In this document: piece after piece, positions 25,301 through 28,737 of the stretch
How positions within the stretch are numbered: position 1 is the stretch's first letter
How the letters are laid out: each line of letters opens with the position of its first letter
Origin: a virus
Strand: one strand, 5' to 3'
DNA length: 28,737 bases
Virus record (IMG/VR): IMGVR_UViG_3300017750_000072
Span: 1 to 28,737 of that record
The notes under the pieces: model-generated
The model's input: the letters and a program-made list of their open reading frames with translations, nothing else
The model's database searches: none
What the model was told of the DNA's origin: nothing
Position numbers and translations under genes: made by a program

Positions 25301-28300
25301 AAGCAGAAGAAGTTGTAATAAACTTTATGGAGAGAATAAACGATATTGATTTATCTACGTTAGGTGGTAAAAGATTCATGCATTGGTTTGGTGGTGAGGT
25401 TAACAATGTTACTGGTGGTGATATAAACTGGAAAAACAACGATGATATTGTTTTATTTATAAGTCAATTAGCTAAGAAAATAGCTAATGGTGATTTAACT
25501 AAAAACGATATAGAGCTATTAAGAAAAAGTGAATTACTAAATAAATATAAAATAGACAAGGCTGACGTTGAACAAACTGGTAAATCAGAGAGTACTTTAT
25601 TTGAAAAAACAGAAGAGCTAGGTGCTAACTGGAGTAATTTAAGTGAAGATGAAAAAGTAAACAAAGCTCAACAAATAGGTTTGTATTGGGAAAACTTTTT
25701 AAACAAAAAAATAAAACAACAAATAACAGTTGATGAAACAGAACAGTTTGCTTTATTAAATAAGTTTTTAGGATTAGACACCGATCCTTCACAAATGAAA
25801 AAATCATTTGGTTACAAAAGAGGTTTTATAGACATTGTAAAAAGATGGGATCCTGCTAAGAATAATTCATTAGCTGCGTGGATACAGTCAGCAAACAACT
25901 TACCAATGAGAATATTAGAATTAGCACAAGGTTCTAAAAGGTTTGGTAGGTTTGAATCTTCTATTGACGAACAAAGAGAAGGTAGCAGACCTATCGATAT
26001 TAAGGTCGAAGAAAATGTAGAGTTTGATCAAGTTAAAGATCAAGTAAACGAAGTTAGAAAATTATTAAATATAGAAAACAATTCTAAGCTATATAATAAA
26101 ACCTTAGGTGATGTTACTAAAAAACTAACCGACGTTGAACTAAAGAATTTAGTTAAAGAAAACCCTAAGAAACTAAGACAAAACTTAAAAAAGAGTTTTG
26201 AAAAAGCTTTAGCTAAAGAAATATCTAACATTATAGGCACTCAAAAATCTCAAAAGTTTAAAGACTTTATAAACAATAAAGAAAACTTACAAAAAGTAAT
26301 AGATTTACTAGGTGTTAAATATAGAAACAGGTTTCCTATGTTTACCAATGATGGTGGTAGAGCAAATGTAGCACAAAGTAAAATAATACAAGAGTCTGAT
26401 CAAGGTTCTTTTATTAGTGATACTAAAGCTGGTAATCAAATATGGATGCCTAAAGACGTTAATAAAATGTCTGAGCAAGAAGTACAAGACATAGCTAATG
26501 ATTTTATACAAGGTAGAGAAACAAAATATAAGTCTTTAAAAAATGCTTTAGCTACAGAATTAGGTTTAGATGCTGTGTTTACAGCGTTAGAAAAAAGTCC
26601 TAACCTACAAAACCAATATGATGGTTTAACGGGTAAATTAGCAGAGTCTATTAAGAGAAGTCCAGAGGCTGCTTTTAGCATGAGTAAACAACAACAAGGT
26701 GATTTACTTAATGAGTATTTAAAAGTTGCTAAGAACGGTACAAATAAAGCCGAGTACATGCGTGATGAGTTTGAAGATAATGGTTTATTACACCTGTACG
26801 ATAGAGCTAAATCTTATATAGAAGATAATGGTATTGATGGGCCAAACGGCTTTATACAAACTGTTACTAGTAAAAATCTACCTTCAAAAATAGGTGAAAC
26901 TATAAGACAAAAAGAAATAAAATGGATTAGAGATGGTGACTTTAAACAATTTGAACAATATCAAAAAGACATATTAAAACTAGCTGGTGTTCTAGATCCT
27001 AAAGTATTAAAGGTGCTTGGTATAGATTTTATGGGTATACACTACAGACATTTAAATCCTAAAAAATTTAGAGCATTTATAAATGAATTAGAGGGTGTAG
27101 CTTCGCAAGAAGTTGCTAATGATGAATTTGCTAATTTATTAGATAATATAGAAGATGTAATTAAAGTTGTTGATTCTGGTAAACTAGGTCAAATATTAAA
27201 ATCTATAAACGAAGCTGAGTCTGTTAATGACAAGTTACAGATAATGTTAACTAACTACGAAGTTTTACAAGCTGCAAACGAAGCTAATACGGATTTAAGA
27301 AACTATATAGCTTTAAAAATAAATGAAGCTAAATTAAGCAACGAGACTATTTATTTAATGTTACAATCACAAACAAACATTATAAATGGTTTTAGAGCGT
27401 TAAGTACTATAGAACATTTTAGAATAGTTGACGGTATACAATCAGCTTCTAAAAATAAAAAAGCAAAAAGCTATTATGAAAAATGGTCTAAAGTATCTGG
27501 TTATAATCAAGCTTTAAAAGAAAATGATGGAGATCGTGATAAAGCTATAACAGATTTAAAAACTAAAAACGAACATTTAGGTGCTAACTCCGCTACAATG
27601 GGTGATCTAGCTGTAGCGTTATTTTATAATCAGATAAAAACTGTAGAAGACGCTAACAATATATTTAAAGATCACGTAACGTTATTTAGTACTAACAAGG
27701 TTTTAAATGGTATTGATGACGCTGGTGGTAAGGTTAACCAAGCTGCTGAGTTTAAAGTTAACATGTTTATGACAGTTAACGAGGCAGGAAATCATTATCA
27801 TATATCAGGTGTAAATTCTGCTGAATACATAAGAGATAAAAAAGCAAAAGAAATATTATCAAACGATATAAACAAAACATCTACAACTAGAAAAAACTTA
27901 CAACAAGCTAATAGTAAGTCTGTAGCTAAAAAGAAAGGTATTAGTGTTTTTGATTTTGATGATACTTTAGCTAGAACAAAAAGTAAAATACTAGTTACAT
28001 TAGATAATAAAAAGTTTAAAATAGATGCCACTGAATTTGCTTTACAATCAGCTGATCTTGAAGCTGCTGGTGCTAAGTTTGATTTTAGTGAGTTTAACAA
28101 AGTTGTTGAAGGTGAAAAAGGTCCTTTAGCTGATTTAGCTTTGAAAAGAGCTGGTAAGTTTGGTACAGGTGATATATTTGTTTTAACAGCAAGACCACAA
28201 GAAGCAGCGTATGCTATACACGCGTTTTTAAAAGGTATTGGTTTAAATATACCTATAGATAATATAACTGGACTAGAAGACGGTAGACCAGAGGCTAAAG

Positions 28301-28737
28301 CTGATTGGATTATAAACAAAGTATCTGAGGGTTATAATGACTTTTATTTTGCTGACGATGCTATTAAGAATATAAAAGCTGTATCTGATATATTAAAAGA
28401 TGTAGATGTTAAAAGTAGAGTTGAATTAGCGTTTAGTAAATCAGAGTTAGAAACAAAGATAAACGAAATAATAGAACATCAGAGTGGTGTAAACAAAGAT
28501 GCTACATATTCTAAAATAGTAGCTGAAAGAAAAGGTATGAACAAAGATAAGTACACTATGTTTTTACCTCCGTCTGCAGAAGATTTTGAAGGTTTGCTAT
28601 ATTATCTAGCTGGTAAAGGTGATCAAGGTAGTAAAGATTTAGCTTGGTTGCAGGATAACTTATTTAAACCATACTTAAAAGCAGTAGATGCTATCAACAT
28701 AGCTAAAACATCAATAGTAACTGATTTTAGAGAACTA
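22342..28737 (+). CDS. Giant multi-domain internal virion protein (3' partial): membrane region, zincin-like and HAD domains
   Basis: One reading frame runs from ATG at 22342 (leader CTAAATTTTAA, no Shine-Dalgarno) to the window end, 2132 codons without a stop. In order: a charged N-terminus; a Gly/Ala-rich hydrophobic region at about 454-650 (RQLPIFAAIAASGGAASALG; GTGYGAAEGILGTAPTFLL; GGMFGGLLGGGAVARGM) fit for membrane insertion; a zincin-type site HEADH at 928-932 with a possible third ligand near E989/E990; a long helical stretch; and a HAD phosphatase-like domain at about 1865-2030 with all four motifs (DFDDT 1871-1875, T1949 in VLTARP, K1986, D2005/D2006 in FADDA). PPSAEDFEGLLYYLAGKG follows at about 2077-2094. 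I recall such text in very long proteins of marine phages with no described function. They resemble the 'polyvalent proteins' that phages and plasmids send into cells ahead of their DNA. Catalysis is inferred from motifs only. Confidence 0.85.
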   Translation, partial: MEDLILFQFADGSEQNVHIGRIDAFKQQYPDAVQIGEIPKPREKSVYTKKVFRGGGDPKDGIRGFGLYEDVETEDNIDEKIYPTTMPDGSTQNLSLLDLADPKINTNLEDAIIAEEEALDSPDLFKPSTRTRTISTGDYMDMKLGITPTEEYTYQPYEKELNAYAEQLNELSRKGLLDKIPEEYRWDNTEQKEVPQNILEQYTRDQLKRGIKSRQIGKVWEESLEDMSDDQRNANLIARQKQYDDADAENYVEDTEKFMMRQQAFADGEEFKSVFDFENNVLDNKYVFENPNNEEIVEVNGKKVPLSVYQNYTNNFSFVKGEQIKLTKEYEDLFKRRDAIENVGIELDLLGRDWSMLSKFGFLTMKGVGDLIVGGGEYIEAGSNLILDRFDGTTKEERGTTFIQDYANKRREKYNKLKEKFRPDQEFGGILEKGNFLGIDIFSSIENFTEFFVEESGRQLPIFAAIAASGGAASALGARTAASAVTSATTLGVMTGGQQIGDITYQDFLQNEAEIMKYGQNLEYNDRNWNDFEKFLIGTGYGAAEGILGTAPTFLLMKRGKDLITSAGRKNLLDKTTKEFLTKDLPKEFGIGVALEAPTEGLTQLVQNALMIGMGDKDVDLFDGVGHATFSGGMFGGLLGGGAVARGMAVNKMMPKEERIELKKQFDALDELKTKYNEAFNTKSDGSDFRVNRLKFLKEKINERKTIIDNKLDDFNKTIQKRLGNGRIYEEFKALKAGQYDIRAEANRIYEDPEITDESKKILIDDLAYKYQLYDNAINTYLGKTDPNRFIALAENDKERYNKILKQAEDVLVKDGKKITDEAVQKKAYDIYLREEVDTDIKKTQEMLKKTSLNTENFIFENENQAKIAASVALADPNITQEEKTFWENLLKADGGMNGFAMRVNDKYTWVNIKDSMVENERTNTATHEADHIVMWNSLLKGQDFDWQKMADEIELFLKETNPEVYNTIFGISPSQSVEKGKDNKPKAEEVVINFMERINDIDLSTLGGKRFMHWFGGEVNNVTGGDINWKNNDDIVLFISQLAKKIANGDLTKNDIELLRKSELLNKYKIDKADVEQTGKSESTLFEKTEELGANWSNLSEDEKVNKAQQIGLYWENFLNKKIKQQITVDETEQFALLNKFLGLDTDPSQMKKSFGYKRGFIDIVKRWDPAKNNSLAAWIQSANNLPMRILELAQGSKRFGRFESSIDEQREGSRPIDIKVEENVEFDQVKDQVNEVRKLLNIENNSKLYNKTLGDVTKKLTDVELKNLVKENPKKLRQNLKKSFEKALAKEISNIIGTQKSQKFKDFINNKENLQKVIDLLGVKYRNRFPMFTNDGGRANVAQSKIIQESDQGSFISDTKAGNQIWMPKDVNKMSEQEVQDIANDFIQGRETKYKSLKNALATELGLDAVFTALEKSPNLQNQYDGLTGKLAESIKRSPEAAFSMSKQQQGDLLNEYLKVAKNGTNKAEYMRDEFEDNGLLHLYDRAKSYIEDNGIDGPNGFIQTVTSKNLPSKIGETIRQKEIKWIRDGDFKQFEQYQKDILKLAGVLDPKVLKVLGIDFMGIHYRHLNPKKFRAFINELEGVASQEVANDEFANLLDNIEDVIKVVDSGKLGQILKSINEAESVNDKLQIMLTNYEVLQAANEANTDLRNYIALKINEAKLSNETIYLMLQSQTNIINGFRALSTIEHFRIVDGIQSASKNKKAKSYYEKWSKVSGYNQALKENDGDRDKAITDLKTKNEHLGANSATMGDLAVALFYNQIKTVEDANNIFKDHVTLFSTNKVLNGIDDAGGKVNQAAEFKVNMFMTVNEAGNHYHISGVNSAEYIRDKKAKEILSNDINKTSTTRKNLQQANSKSVAKKKGISVFDFDDTLARTKSKILVTLDNKKFKIDATEFALQSADLEAAGAKFDFSEFNKVVEGEKGPLADLALKRAGKFGTGDIFVLTARPQEAAYAIHAFLKGIGLNIPIDNITGLEDGRPEAKADWIINKVSEGYNDFYFADDAIKNIKAVSDILKDVDVKSRVELAFSKSELETKINEIIEHQSGVNKDATYSKIVAERKGMNKDKYTMFLPPSAEDFEGLLYYLAGKGDQGSKDLAWLQDNLFKPYLKAVDAINIAKTSIVTDFREL

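Noticed and set aside
27798-28319. 173-residue reading frame on the - strand opposite the HAD domain
   Set aside because: The + strand has a complete HAD motif set here; all other genes in the window are on the + strand and this frame shows no motif.
1-28737. Stop-codon reassignment, as in some crAss-like phages
   Set aside because: TAG and TGA end several genes at sensible places (2585, 2781, 3386, 12684), so the standard code applies.
1-28737. tRNA genes, CRISPR arrays, insertion sequences or attachment sites
   Set aside because: The gaps between genes are at most 78 bases and hold no cloverleaf, spaced direct repeats or terminal inverted repeats; the two clear inverted repeats are the hairpins described.

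Overview
This window is a late (virion) gene module of a double-stranded DNA tailed phage, most likely a short-tailed (podovirus-type) phage of a marine, low-GC bacterium. The DNA is strongly AT-rich and every supported gene is on the + strand. Genes are packed with gaps of 0 to 78 bases or short overlaps, so no stretch of more than 300 bases lacks a gene. I see no Shine-Dalgarno GGAGG ahead of starts. Instead the ATGs follow A/T-only leaders, as is typical of Bacteroidota and their phages. Stop codons TAA, TAG and TGA are all used normally. A marine Bacteroidota (flavobacterial) phage is therefore the best guess for host, but this is inference.

Layout: (1) 3-119, tail end of an upstream gene; (2) 121-1854, a beta-rich, fibre- or adhesin-like protein; (3) 1911-3615, five small genes, several overlapping, including a possible tandem GroES-fold protein and a candidate small terminase; (4) 3615-5813, large terminase; (5) 5818-8226, portal; (6) 8253-9521, scaffold-like protein; (7) 9553-11043, major capsid protein; (8) a strong hairpin terminator right after the capsid gene, then an unknown gene (11122-11859) closed by a second hairpin; (9) 11920-13802, two connector/tail-adaptor proteins; (10) 13808-19996, a 2062-residue stabilisation/tail protein whose N-terminus carries the motif seen in crAss-like phage stabilisation proteins, with a very long beta-rich C-terminal extension; (11) 20006-22325, a small virion protein and two internal (ejection-type) virion proteins; (12) 22342 to the window end, a giant open gene (at least 2132 codons, no stop) joining a glycine-rich hydrophobic region, an HExxH zincin-like site and a complete HAD phosphatase motif set.

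How they work together: terminase packages DNA through the portal into a shell built from capsid protein on the scaffold. The connectors and the stabilisation protein close the portal and form the short tail. The Ala/Gly-rich internal proteins and the giant protein are probably packaged and ejected with the DNA. The fibre-like protein probably contributes to adsorption. The most interesting element is the giant multi-domain protein. No integrase, tRNA, rRNA, CRISPR array, transposon or DNA replication gene is visible in this window.
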